Assembly (NCBI RefSeq): GCF_007830455.1
Contig: NZ_VLLB01000007.1
Location: forward strand, 124,001-188,000
Direction of reading: 5' to 3'
Source of the DNA: Pseudoduganella lurida
GTDB lineage: Bacteria > Pseudomonadota > Gammaproteobacteria > Burkholderiales > Burkholderiaceae_D
Length of the DNA stretch: 64,000 nt
Of this stretch, positions 41,476 through 49,462 are shown piece after piece. Made by a program: the position numbers and the translations under genes. Position 1 is the first letter of the stretch, and every line of letters begins with the position of its first letter. The notes under the pieces were generated by a model. It was not told where the DNA came from. It saw only the letters and a list, made by a program, of their open reading frames with translations, and ran no database searches.

Positions 41476-42448
41476 CGAAGTAATGCATGGCGCGCCGCTG
41501 GCAAAAGGCCTGCTGCGGCTGCTATCGCCGGGCGGCACGCGGGGCCTGTCGATCCTGATCTACCACCGCGTGCTGCCGCAGCCGGACCCGCTATTTCCGG
41601 CCGAGGTGGATGCGGCGGCCTTTTCCGCGCAGCTGGGCATGCTGAAGGCCTGCTGCACCGTGCTGCCCCTGCCCGAAGCCGTGCGCTGCATGAAGGCCGG
41701 CACCTTGCCGCCGCGCGCGGCCGCGATCACGTTCGACGATGGCTATGCCGACAATGCCACGGTGGCGTTGCCGATCCTGCGGCGCCACGGCCTGCACGCC
41801 ACGTTCTTCGTCGCCACCGGCTTTCTCGATGGCGGCCGCATGTGGAACGACAGCGTGTATGAAGTCGTGCGCCGCGCACCGCACGACGTGCTGGACGCGT
41901 CCATGCTGGGCCTCGGCACGCACCCGCTGCACACCTTGGCAGATCGCCGGCGCGCCATTCCCGCGCTGATCGGCCAGCTGAAATACCTGCCGCTGGCCGA
42001 ACGTCACGACAAGGTGGCACGCCTCGTCGCACTGGCGGGCGTGCCGCTGCCGGACGACCTGATGATGACGACGGCGCAGGTGCAGGGGCTGCACGCAGCC
42101 GGCATGGCGATCGGTGCGCACACGATCAACCATCCGATCCTGGCGCGCCTGTCCGATGCCGCGGCGCGCGATGAAATCGCCCATGGCAAGCTGGCGCTGG
42201 AAGACCTCGTGGGCGCGCCCGTGACGCTGCTGGCCTACCCGAACGGCCGGCCGGGCGAGGACTATGACGCGCGCCACGTGGCGATGGCCCGCGAACTGCG
42301 CTTCGAAGGCGCCGTGTCCACCTCCTGGGGCAGCCGCCGCCGGCCGGACCTGTTCCAGCTGCCCCGCTTCACGCCCTGGGACCGCAGCCCGCTGCGCTTC
42401 GCGCTGCGCCTGGCGCGCAACCTCGCCACCAAAGCGCAGCTGGCATGA
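41462..42448 (+). CDS. Polysaccharide deacetylase family protein (second in core operon)
   Basis: A 328-residue NodB-fold protein. LIYHRVLP is the usual start strand, ITFDDGYADN holds the catalytic and metal Asp residues, HATFFVATGFLDGG follows, and IGAHTINHPILARL carries the His pair; LLAYPNGRPGEDYD is near the end. No signal peptide. The start at 41462 overlaps the ligase by 14 bp; an ATG at 41483 is a credible alternative, and neither has a strong ribosome site. Likely role: deacetylation of a different residue from that treated by the enzyme at 28493. Confidence 0.85.
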   Translation: MIPPDEVMHGAPLAKGLLRLLSPGGTRGLSILIYHRVLPQPDPLFPAEVDAAAFSAQLGMLKACCTVLPLPEAVRCMKAGTLPPRAAAITFDDGYADNATVALPILRRHGLHATFFVATGFLDGGRMWNDSVYEVVRRAPHDVLDASMLGLGTHPLHTLADRRRAIPALIGQLKYLPLAERHDKVARLVALAGVPLPDDLMMTTAQVQGLHAAGMAIGAHTINHPILARLSDAAARDEIAHGKLALEDLVGAPVTLLAYPNGRPGEDYDARHVAMARELRFEGAVSTSWGSRRRPDLFQLPRFTPWDRSPLRFALRLARNLATKAQLA

Positions 42449-42461
42449 GGACCGGTTCCGC

Positions 42462-43937
42462 ATGACGCTGAAAAGGGACGTCCTGCACGGCCTGAAGTGG
42501 GTGGCCGGCGCCCGCTTCGCCAGCCAGCTGGTGAGCTGGATCATCACGATCGTCGTCATGCGCCTGCTGGTGCCGGCCGACTACGGCCTGATGGCGATGG
42601 CCTCCGTGTTCCTGGCCTGGTGCGCGATGTTCGTCGAGATGGGCCTGGCACCGGCGCTGGTGCAGGCGCCGGAAGTATCCACGGACCGCCTGCGCCAGGC
42701 GCAGGGCATCTTCATGCTGGCCAACTTCGTCGTGGTGGCCGTGCTGCTGGCCGTGGCACCGCTGGCCGCGCACTTCTTCGACGAGCCGCGGCTGACGCCC
42801 CTGATCCGCGTGATGGCGCTGCAGTTCGTGCTGACGCCGTTCGGGCTGGTCTCGGAAGTGCTGCTGCAGCGGGGCCTGGACTTCCGGGCCCGCTCGCTGC
42901 TGGACCTGACGCAGTCGGTGGTCACCGCCGTCGTCACGCTGCTGCTGGCCTGGCGGGGACTGGGCGTGTGGGCGCTGGTGCTGGGCATCCAGGTGGCGGC
43001 GCTGTGGCGCACGGTGGCCGTCAATGTCGTGGCGCCGTTCCCGCACCTGCCGCGCTTCTCGGCCTCGGGCATGCGGGGCCTGTTCGCCTTTGGTGGCAAG
43101 ATCTCCGCGTCGCGCCTGCTGTGGTTCGTGTTTACGCAGGCGGACACGGTGATCATCGGCCGCACGCTGGGCGGCGAGATCCTCGGCGTGTATTCGGTGG
43201 CGCTGCACCTGGCCAGCCTGCCAGTGCAGCGCGTGTCCGGCATCCTGAACCAGGTGGCGTTCCCCGCCCTGGCGCGCTACCAGCACGACCACGCCGCCAT
43301 TGCGCGGCAGCTGCTGCGCGCCTTCGAACTGGTCTCCTTGCTGGCCTTCCCCCTGCTGTGGGGCATGGCCAGCACGGCGAGCGACATCGTGCTGGTGTTC
43401 CTGGGCGGGCACTGGGCCGAGGCGATCCTGCCGCTGCGCGTGCTGTGCCTGATCATGCCATTCCGCACCGTGGTGCAGTTCCTTCCGGCCGTCACGGATG
43501 CCGTCGGCCGGCCCGGCATCGCGCTGCAGAACGGCATCGTGGCGTGCACGCTGATGCCGCTGGCCTTCTGGTGCGGCACGCACTGGGGCATCTTCGGCGT
43601 GGCGATGGCGTGGGCACTCGTCTATCCCGTCGTCCTGCTGGTCAACCTGCACCGCATGCTGGCCGCGATCGGGCTGACGGTGCGCGACGTGGCACTGCGC
43701 ATGCTGCCCGCCATGCTGGGCGGCGCAGCCATGTGCGCTGCGGTCGCCATCGCGCACGGTATGCTGTCGGACCTGCCCGACCGCCGCATCGCGCTGGCGC
43801 TCCAGGTTGCCGTGGGCGCGCTGGCCTACGGACTGGCCAGCTGCGTGTGCAACCGGCCGGCGGTGGCCGATGTGTGGCGCATGGTGCGTGGCAAGGGAAA
43901 AAGTCAAAGCAGGGACAAGGAAGAGGGCAGGGCATGA
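42462..43937 (+). CDS. Oligosaccharide flippase (Wzx-like)
   Basis: A 491-residue membrane protein with about twelve to fourteen hydrophobic helices of the MATE/Wzx polysaccharide transporter superfamily. VLHGLKWVAGARFASQLVSWIITIVVMRLLVPADYGLMAMASVF is the standard N-terminal helix pair with the LxxxDYG turn, and GKISASRLLWFVFTQADTVIIGRTLGGEILGVYSVALHLASLPVQRVSGILNQVAFPALAR is the repeated half. It moves lipid-linked repeat units across the inner membrane. It starts 13 bp after the deacetylase and overlaps the ferredoxin start by ATGA. Confidence 0.9.
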   Translation: MTLKRDVLHGLKWVAGARFASQLVSWIITIVVMRLLVPADYGLMAMASVFLAWCAMFVEMGLAPALVQAPEVSTDRLRQAQGIFMLANFVVVAVLLAVAPLAAHFFDEPRLTPLIRVMALQFVLTPFGLVSEVLLQRGLDFRARSLLDLTQSVVTAVVTLLLAWRGLGVWALVLGIQVAALWRTVAVNVVAPFPHLPRFSASGMRGLFAFGGKISASRLLWFVFTQADTVIIGRTLGGEILGVYSVALHLASLPVQRVSGILNQVAFPALARYQHDHAAIARQLLRAFELVSLLAFPLLWGMASTASDIVLVFLGGHWAEAILPLRVLCLIMPFRTVVQFLPAVTDAVGRPGIALQNGIVACTLMPLAFWCGTHWGIFGVAMAWALVYPVVLLVNLHRMLAAIGLTVRDVALRMLPAMLGGAAMCAAVAIAHGMLSDLPDRRIALALQVAVGALAYGLASCVCNRPAVADVWRMVRGKGKSQSRDKEEGRA

Positions 43938-44236
43938 GCGAGGCAGGTTTTCAGATACGCGTGCTGCCGCACGGCTGGCAGTTCGAGGCGGCCGCCGGCG
44001 AGACGCTGCTGCGCGCCGCCGAGCGGGCCGGCATCCGGCTGCCCACGTCCTGCCGCAACGGCACCTGCCGCACCTGCCTGTGCGCCAGCGATGGCGGCGC
44101 CGTGCGCTACCTGGTCGAGTGGCCGGGACTGTCGTTCGACGAGAAGGTGGCGCACGACGTGCTGCCATGCGTGGCGGTGCCGGAAGGGGACATCACCATC
44201 GTCGTCCCGGCAGCGCGGAAGATCGCGGCGGTCTAG
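43934..44236 (+). CDS. 2Fe-2S ferredoxin
   Basis: A 100-residue plant-type 2Fe-2S ferredoxin domain. Cys40, Cys45, Cys48 and Cys79 fit the CX4CX2CX~30C cluster motif (TSCRNGTCRTC ... LPCV). It would carry electrons in the cytoplasm. It is coupled by ATGA to the flippase gene and is the last gene of the 22-kb operon, which makes a redox partner in polysaccharide synthesis possible though none is obvious here. Its stop codon shares the CTAG at 44233-44236 with the stop of the convergent AraC gene. Confidence 0.88.
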   Translation: MSEAGFQIRVLPHGWQFEAAAGETLLRAAERAGIRLPTSCRNGTCRTCLCASDGGAVRYLVEWPGLSFDEKVAHDVLPCVAVPEGDITIVVPAARKIAAV

Positions 44237-45201
44237 GGGTTGGCGCTGCGCGCGCTGCGGCGGTACTCGCCCGGCCCCACGCCATGGTGGCGCTTGAACA
44301 CGCGGCTGAACGCCGCTTCCGACTGGTAGCCCACCTGTTCGCCGACCTGCGCCGTGCCGAGCCCGCCCTGCAGCAGCAGGCGCGCGGCCTGCGCCATGCG
44401 CAATTGCGTCAGCACCTCCGCCGGCGGCGTGCCCGCCACTTCGCCGAACAGCCGCGCAAACGTGGCGCGCGACATATGGCACAGCGCCGCCAGTCCCTCC
44501 AGGTTCCACGACCGCTGCGGTTCGGCCAGCATCGCATGCAGCGCCGCCTGCAGCCGCGGCTCGGCCAGCACGGCCAGCAGGCCCTGCGTGCCGGACTGCT
44601 CCAGCCAGCCGCGCAGCAGCAGAGCGAACAGGGCGGAGGACAATTGCGCCAGGATGGCCGCCGTACCGGGCCGCTCGCCCTGCGCCTCCTGCTGCAGCAG
44701 CGCGATCAGCGCCTGCAGGCTGGCCAGCGCCGGCTCGCCCGCCGTGCGCACCAGCACCGTCTCCGGCAATGTGCGCAGCAGGGGTTCCGCCTCGGGGCCG
44801 AAGCGCAATTCGCCGCACAGGATGTCGCTGGCCGGGCCGGTGCCGTCATTGGTTTCGATGAGCAGATGCGGTGCCTGGACCTTGCGCGATGGCGCGGGCG
44901 CGCCGTCGCCCGCCACGATGCGGTGTGCGCGCCCATGCGGGAACAGCACGGCGTCGCCGGCCTGCAATGCCACGCGCGTCCCGTCCGGCATCTCCAGCCA
45001 GCCGGCACCGGCAACCACCAGGTGCCACGGCGCGCGGCCCGGTCCCGCATCGGCCACCTGCAGCTGCCACGGCGCGCCGAAATGGCAGCGGATCGTCAGC
45101 GCCGTCTGCAGCGGGTAGAGCGTGAGGAGGCGGCTGAGGGAGTCCAAATCGATGACGGAATGGTTGAGACGATCGGGCAGATTATAGCGCCGCCCGGGCA
45201 T
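44233..45201 (-). CDS. AraC-family regulator with cupin_6 domain
   Basis: A 322-residue transcription factor. The N-terminal cupin-like sensor has APWHLVVAGAGWLEMPDGTRVALQAGDAVLFPHGRAHRI; the C-terminal pair of helix-turn-helix motifs is NLEGLAALCHMSRATFARLFGEVAGTPPAEVLTQLRMAQAARLLLQ and VGYQSEAAFSRVFKRHHGVGPGEYRR. It is divergent from the AhpD-like gene at 45261 with 59 bp between, so that gene is the most likely target. Effector unknown. Confidence 0.88.
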   Translation of the reverse strand: MPGRRYNLPDRLNHSVIDLDSLSRLLTLYPLQTALTIRCHFGAPWQLQVADAGPGRAPWHLVVAGAGWLEMPDGTRVALQAGDAVLFPHGRAHRIVAGDGAPAPSRKVQAPHLLIETNDGTGPASDILCGELRFGPEAEPLLRTLPETVLVRTAGEPALASLQALIALLQQEAQGERPGTAAILAQLSSALFALLLRGWLEQSGTQGLLAVLAEPRLQAALHAMLAEPQRSWNLEGLAALCHMSRATFARLFGEVAGTPPAEVLTQLRMAQAARLLLQGGLGTAQVGEQVGYQSEAAFSRVFKRHHGVGPGEYRRSARSANP

Positions 45202-45260
45202 TCACCGGCCGGTGCGCCGTGCCTAGACTGGAGTCCTCGAATCGACGCAAGGAGCACACC

Positions 45261-45803
45261 ATGAACCGCCTGCACACCACCACCGTTGCCGAAGCCACCG
45301 GCCCTGCCGCGGAAGTCTTCGGCGCCATCAAGCGCGCCCTCGGCGTCGTGCCGAATGCCTACGTGGGCATCGGCAGCAACAGCCCCGTGGCCCTGGCCGC
45401 GGCGCTCGAGCTGGATGCCGCATTGAAGAAAGGCAGCCTGCCGGCGCGCGACATCGAAGTGATCAAGCTGGCCGTCAGCGAACTGGCGGGCTGCGATTAC
45501 TGCCTGGCCGCGCATACGCTGGCAGGCCGCCGCGCGGGCCTGACCGCCGAGGCGATGCTCCAGGTGCGCAAGGGCGAGGCGACGGGCGATGCGCGTACCG
45601 ATGCGCTGGTAACGTTCGTGCGCGAAGTAGTGGGCACGCGCGGCACGGTGCCGGAAGCGGTGGTGCGCGCCGTGCAGGCGGCCGGCGTGACGGATGCGCA
45701 GATCGCCGATGCCCTGCTGGCGATTGCCAGCATCACGTTCACGAATCTGTTCAACCGCGTGCACGACACGGTAATCGATTTTCCGGCCGCACCTGCGCTG
45801 TAG
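45261..45803 (+). CDS. Carboxymuconolactone decarboxylase family (AhpD-like) protein
   Basis: A 180-residue protein. ELAGCDYCLAAHTLAGRRAGL gives the redox pair Cys78/Cys81 and His85 of the AhpD/CMD family (CXXCXXXH). Such proteins reduce peroxiredoxin-like partners or act as peroxidases. AAGGAG lies 8-13 bp before the ATG. The AraC regulator is divergent immediately upstream, a common pair. Confidence 0.88.
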   Translation: MNRLHTTTVAEATGPAAEVFGAIKRALGVVPNAYVGIGSNSPVALAAALELDAALKKGSLPARDIEVIKLAVSELAGCDYCLAAHTLAGRRAGLTAEAMLQVRKGEATGDARTDALVTFVREVVGTRGTVPEAVVRAVQAAGVTDAQIADALLAIASITFTNLFNRVHDTVIDFPAAPAL

Positions 45804-45826
45804 CACGCCACGAAGGCGCGGCGGGG

Positions 45827-46132
45827 CTATTCCTTCTTCCTCAGCCGCGCCAGCAGCGCCTCGGCCTGGCCATTGAGCGGCAGGCCGTGGCGGCGCAGCA
45901 GCTGGATGTGCAGCACCATGTTCTCCAGCACCAGCTTGGCCGACACGGCCAGCAGCGTGAGCTGGCGGTCCTCTTCGCTGAACGATTCCAGCGCATCGGC
46001 CATCTCGCACAGGTGACTGGCCACGATGCCCCGCAGGTCGTGCTCGTCGAAGGGCAGGTCGGCGAAATCGATCGGGTCTTCCTCCTCCACTTCGAGCATC
46101 AGCTGCTGCAGTTCCTGTGGCGTGATCGACAT
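45827..46132 (-). CDS. Small acidic conserved protein, function unknown
   Basis: A 101-residue acidic protein. The first half has an Asp/Glu-rich stretch (QQLMLEVEEEDPIDFADLPFDEHDL), the second is helical and Leu-rich (LVLENMVLHIQLLRRHGLPL) ending in RLRKKE. The start at 46132 was chosen for GGGAGC just upstream; the frame is open to 46258, with another ATG at 46153. No known domain was recognised. It is convergent with the AhpD-like gene, 23 bp apart. Confidence 0.65.
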   Translation of the reverse strand: MSITPQELQQLMLEVEEEDPIDFADLPFDEHDLRGIVASHLCEMADALESFSEEDRQLTLLAVSAKLVLENMVLHIQLLRRHGLPLNGQAEALLARLRKKE

Positions 46133-46196
46133 GCGTGCTCCCGGTTGATCCATCGTGGCTTCATTGTAGGCCACGGTAGGGCCCGACCGCGCTAGA

Positions 46197-46228
46197 ATCG
46201 ATCCATCGATCCATCGATCCATCGTTCC
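46197..46228. repeat. 8-bp tandem repeat ATCGATCC, four units
   Basis: Three exact copies of ATCGATCC and a fourth with one change (ATCGTTCC) lie 24-55 bp before the MoaD/ThiS start. Because 8 is not a multiple of three and the tract lies in the promoter or leader, copy changes could alter promoter spacing or the leader. Confidence 0.75.
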
Positions 46229-46251
46229 ATGCATACCGGTACGCATCCGCC

Positions 46252-46521
46252 ATGGCATCCATCGTCTTCACCCAGCAGCTTGCCAGGTTCCTGCCGGTGC
46301 CGCGGCTGGCCACCGATGCCCCTACCTTGCGCGTGGCGCTGGACGAAGTATGCGCCGCCCACCCTCGCCTGGCCGCCTACGTACTGGACGACCAGGGCCG
46401 GCTGCGCGAGAACGTGGTGGTCTTCATCGACGGTCACCGCTGCCGCGATCGCGCGCGGCTGGACGATCCCGTGCCGGCCGGCGCCACCATCCACATCCTG
46501 CAGGCATTGTCCGGAGGCTGA
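46252..46521 (+). CDS. MoaD/ThiS family sulfur-carrier-like protein
   Basis: An 89-residue beta-grasp protein. VFIDGHRCRD and VPAGATIHILQALSGG are typical, and the C-terminus ends in Gly-Gly as needed for adenylation and thiocarboxylation. No adenylating enzyme is nearby, so it must borrow a MoeB/ThiF-type protein. It lies 1 bp before the Asp-box protein, a pair seen in other proteobacteria. The role of this carrier is unknown. There is no strong ribosome site, so the start is tentative. Confidence 0.8.
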   Translation: MASIVFTQQLARFLPVPRLATDAPTLRVALDEVCAAHPRLAAYVLDDQGRLRENVVVFIDGHRCRDRARLDDPVPAGATIHILQALSGG

Positions 46522-46522
46522 C

Positions 46523-47653
46523 ATGCACCATGCGCTGATTGCCACCCGCAAGGGTCTTTTCGAACTGGTGCAGGGCGACGGCGCCTGGCAGCTGTCCGCA
46601 CCGCACTTCGCCGGCGATCCCGTGTCGATGGTGCTGCACGATGCGCGCGACGGCGCCACCTATGCGGCCCTGCACCTCGGCCACTTCGGCGCCAAGCTGC
46701 ACCGGCGCGATGCGGGCAGCGCCACGTGGACGGAGATTGCCGTACCCGTCTATCCGCCCAAGCCGGCAGGCAGCATGGACAAGACCGACTGGACGCTGCG
46801 GATGATCTGGTCGCTGGAAGCGGGCGGCGCGGACCAGCCGGGCGTGCTGTGGGCCGGTACCCTGCCTGGTGGCCTGTTCCGCTCGGACGACCGGGGCGAC
46901 AGCTGGCAGCTGGTGGAAGGATTGTGGCAGGTACCCGGGCGCGAGGACTGGTTCGGCGGCGGCTACGACACGCCCGGCATCCACAGCATCTGCGTCGACC
47001 CGCGCGACAGCGCCTGCGTGCTGGTGGGCCTGTCCAGCGCGGGCGCCTGGCTGACGGAGGATGGCGGCCGCACCTGGGCGCTGCGCACGCAGGGCATGGT
47101 GGCGCGCTACATGCCGCCCGAACTGGTGGACGCGGGCGCCGTGCAGGATGCCCACCGCATCGTGCGCTGCGCCGGCGCGCCGGACGTGCTGTGGTGCCAG
47201 CATCACAGCGGCATCTGGCGCTCGGCCGACAATGGCCGCAGCTGGCAGGAGGTCGTGGCGCCGCTGTCGTCGTTCGGCTTTGCCGTGGCCGTGCATCCCG
47301 CCGACGGCGACATGGCCTGGTTCGTGCCGGCCGTGGCCGACCAGCGGCGCGTGCCGGTCGATGGCGCCCTGGCCGTCAACCATACGCGCGATGGCGGCGC
47401 CACGTTCGCGTCGCTGCGCGAAGGCCTGCCGCAGGCGCACTGCTACGACCTGGTGTACCGCCACGGACTGGCGGTGGCCGACGATGGCCGGACGCTGCTC
47501 ATGGCTTCCACGACGGGCCACGCATGGCTGTCGGAAGATGGCGGGCAGGTGTGGAAGGCGGTGGCGGCCTACCTGCCGCCCGTGTATGCGGTGCGCTGCG
47601 TGACCGGCGGTGCTCAGCTTCCCCCTCAGCTGCCCCCTCAGTTGCCCCAATAG
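46523..47653 (+). CDS. Asp-box (BNR) beta-propeller protein, sialidase-like fold
   Basis: A 376-residue propeller. Four Asp-box motifs are visible: SDDRGDSW, TEDGGRTW, SADNGRSW and SEDGGQVW. It lacks a signal peptide, so it is cytoplasmic, and the classical sialidase Arg triad was not identified. GGAGG lies 7-11 bp before the start. It is coupled to the MoaD/ThiS-like gene. The C-terminus QLPPQLPPQLPQ comes from a 12-bp tandem repeat, and its last 16 bp overlap the convergent TetR gene. Often annotated as exo-alpha-sialidase; activity unproven. Confidence 0.8.
   Translation: MHHALIATRKGLFELVQGDGAWQLSAPHFAGDPVSMVLHDARDGATYAALHLGHFGAKLHRRDAGSATWTEIAVPVYPPKPAGSMDKTDWTLRMIWSLEAGGADQPGVLWAGTLPGGLFRSDDRGDSWQLVEGLWQVPGREDWFGGGYDTPGIHSICVDPRDSACVLVGLSSAGAWLTEDGGRTWALRTQGMVARYMPPELVDAGAVQDAHRIVRCAGAPDVLWCQHHSGIWRSADNGRSWQEVVAPLSSFGFAVAVHPADGDMAWFVPAVADQRRVPVDGALAVNHTRDGGATFASLREGLPQAHCYDLVYRHGLAVADDGRTLLMASTTGHAWLSEDGGQVWKAVAAYLPPVYAVRCVTGGAQLPPQLPPQLPQ
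47613..47648. repeat. 12-bp tandem repeat at the convergent gene ends, three units
   Basis: CTCAGCTTCCCC, CTCAGCTGCCCC and CTCAGTTGCCCC. On the + strand they encode QLPP repeats; on the - strand each unit holds an in-frame TGA for the TetR gene, the first of which (47638-47640) is its stop. Confidence 0.7.
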
Positions 47654-48264
47654 CAGAGGAACATGTCGACGGCCGTCTCGACCACGGCGGCCTGCTGCGC
47701 CGCGTCCAGCGCCGGCTGACCCAGCGCCACTTGCGGCCAGAACGCGAAGGTCTTCAACTGGCCCTGCAGCACATTGGCCATGAAGGTGGCGTCGCCCGCC
47801 TTCAGCTTGCCGTCCGCCTGGGCCGCGCGCAGGAACGCCACGCCGCCTTCCTCCTTTTCCGACAGCCTGGCCACCATGCTGCGCGCCCGCTCCGGCGTAT
47901 GGATCGCTTCGGCGATCGCCACCCGCGCCAGGTCGAGGAAGTACGGATCGCGCAGCAGCCCGATCTTCTGGTGCAGCAGCGCCACGAGCTGGCCGCGCAG
48001 CGGCTCGCCGGCCCGGTACGGCGCCGCATCGGCCGCCGCGCTGCAGTCCCACAGCTCGTGCAGGATCTGCAGGAACAGGTCGTCCTTGCTGGGGAAGTGG
48101 TTGTAGACGGTGCGCTTCGACACGCCGGCGGTGGCGGCCACGCGGTCCATCGACGTGGCCTCGAAGCCGCTGGCGCGGAATTCCGCGATCGCGGCCTGCA
48201 CGATGGCGGCGCGCTTGCGGTCGGTCAGGCGCGTGGCCTCGGGAGGGGTGGGCAGATCGGACAT
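47638..48264 (-). CDS. TetR/AcrR-family regulator
   Basis: A 208-residue repressor. The helix-turn-helix is at residues 17-64: RAAIVQAAIAEFRASGFEATSMDRVAATAGVSKRTVYNHFPSKDDLF. The ligand domain is helical and includes a TetR_C segment typical of AefR-like regulators. It is divergent from the metallo-hydrolase gene; two TACAC...GTAGT-type palindromes in the 108-bp gap are probable operators for both genes. Confidence 0.88.
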   Translation of the reverse strand: MSDLPTPPEATRLTDRKRAAIVQAAIAEFRASGFEATSMDRVAATAGVSKRTVYNHFPSKDDLFLQILHELWDCSAAADAAPYRAGEPLRGQLVALLHQKIGLLRDPYFLDLARVAIAEAIHTPERARSMVARLSEKEEGGVAFLRAAQADGKLKAGDATFMANVLQGQLKTFAFWPQVALGQPALDAAQQAAVVETAVDMFLCYWGN

Positions 48265-48274
48265 GCGGTTATTT

Positions 48275-48287
48275 TACACCGGGTAGT
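48275..48287. promoter_or_regulatory. Putative TetR operator, proximal copy
   Basis: TACACCGGGTAGT resembles the perfect dyad CTACACTGTGTAG 34 bp away. It lies 11 bp before the TetR start codon. Confidence 0.45.
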
Positions 48288-48320
48288 TTACTTTTCGAAA
48301 AGGCGCCATTACACTTGATA

Positions 48321-48333
48321 CTACACTGTGTAG
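48321..48333. promoter_or_regulatory. Putative TetR operator, distal copy
   Basis: CTACACTGTGTAG is a perfect dyad with a single central base in the divergent tetR/hydrolase gap, 40 bp before the hydrolase start. TTGATA directly upstream (48315-48320) could be a -35 covered by the repressor. Confidence 0.6.
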
Positions 48334-48372
48334 TGTACTTGCTTCACATTCGTTATTCCAAATGGGACCGCC

Positions 48373-49383
48373 ATGACCACCACCACCGCCCACGTTTCGC
48401 CGCAACTCCAGAACGGCCGCTTCCGCAACCCGGCGCGCATGCACCGCGGCAGCCTGGCCAAGATGCTGGGCATCATGTGGCGCGCGCTGTTCGACAAGCC
48501 GGCCGATACCGTGCCGGTGGCACCCATCCCCGTGCAGGCACTGACGCGCGCCGCGATCGAGGCGGCGCCGGACAACACGGTGTTCCGCCTCGGCCACTCG
48601 ACCGTGCTGCTCAAGCTGAACGGCGGCCTGTGGCTGACGGACCCCGTGTTCGGCAAGCGCGCCTCGCCGTTCCCCTTCATGGGCCCGGCCCGCTTCCACG
48701 CGCCGCCCCTGACGATCGACGAGCTGCCGCCGCTGGCGGGCGTGATCCTGTCGCACGACCATTACGATCACCTGGACCATGCCGCCGTGGTGGCGCTGGC
48801 CGGCAAGACGCAGTACTTCGTCACGCCGCTGGGCGTGGGCGACCGCCTCGTCCAATGGGGCGTGCCGGCCGAAAAGATCCGCCAGATGGACTGGTGGCGC
48901 GGCGTGCGGCTGGACGGCATCAGCCTCACCTGCACGCCGGCCCAGCACTTCTCGGGCCGCAGCCTCACCGACGGCAACAGCACGCTGTGGTGCTCGTGGG
49001 TGATCGACAGCGGCAGCCACCGCGTGTTCTTCAGCGGCGACTCCGGCTACTTCCGCGGCTTCAAGGCCATCGGCGACCAGTTCGGGCCGTTCGACCTGAC
49101 GATGATCGAAACGGGCGCCTACGATGCCAACTGGCCGGACGTGCACATGCAGCCGGAACAGACGCTGCAGGCCCACATCGACCTGCGCGGCCAGGTGCTG
49201 CTGCCGATCCACAACGGCACCTTCGACCTGGCCTTCCACGCCTGGCACGAGCCGCTGGACCGCATCGCCGCACTGGCCGATGCACGGGGCGAGCGGCTGG
49301 CCACGCCCGTGATCGGGCAGGGCATCGGGCTGGCCGCGCCGCACGTCGACGTGCGCTGGTGGCAGGGCCTGGCCCGGGCCTGA
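48373..49383 (+). CDS. MBL-fold metallo-hydrolase (UlaG/NAPE-PLD-like)
   Basis: A 336-residue metallo-beta-lactamase-fold protein. VILSHDHYDHLDHAA is the metal-binding HXHXDH-type motif; FSGDSGYFRGF gives the bridging Asp and LLPIHNGTFDLAFHAW the later His. FRLGHSTVLLKLNGGLWLTDPVF and the TPAQHFSGRSLTDGNSTLWCSWVI segment place it near NAPE-PLD-like lipid hydrolases. Starts with ATG at 48373 after weak purine-rich GGGACC. Probably controlled by the divergent TetR. Confidence 0.88.
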   Translation: MTTTTAHVSPQLQNGRFRNPARMHRGSLAKMLGIMWRALFDKPADTVPVAPIPVQALTRAAIEAAPDNTVFRLGHSTVLLKLNGGLWLTDPVFGKRASPFPFMGPARFHAPPLTIDELPPLAGVILSHDHYDHLDHAAVVALAGKTQYFVTPLGVGDRLVQWGVPAEKIRQMDWWRGVRLDGISLTCTPAQHFSGRSLTDGNSTLWCSWVIDSGSHRVFFSGDSGYFRGFKAIGDQFGPFDLTMIETGAYDANWPDVHMQPEQTLQAHIDLRGQVLLPIHNGTFDLAFHAWHEPLDRIAALADARGERLATPVIGQGIGLAAPHVDVRWWQGLARA

Positions 49384-49462
49384 TGCGGCAGCGTTGCCCG
49401 GATCACGTATAGTGCCGTGCGCGTGGCACCGTTGCCGCGCGAACGAACACAACGAGGTCCCC

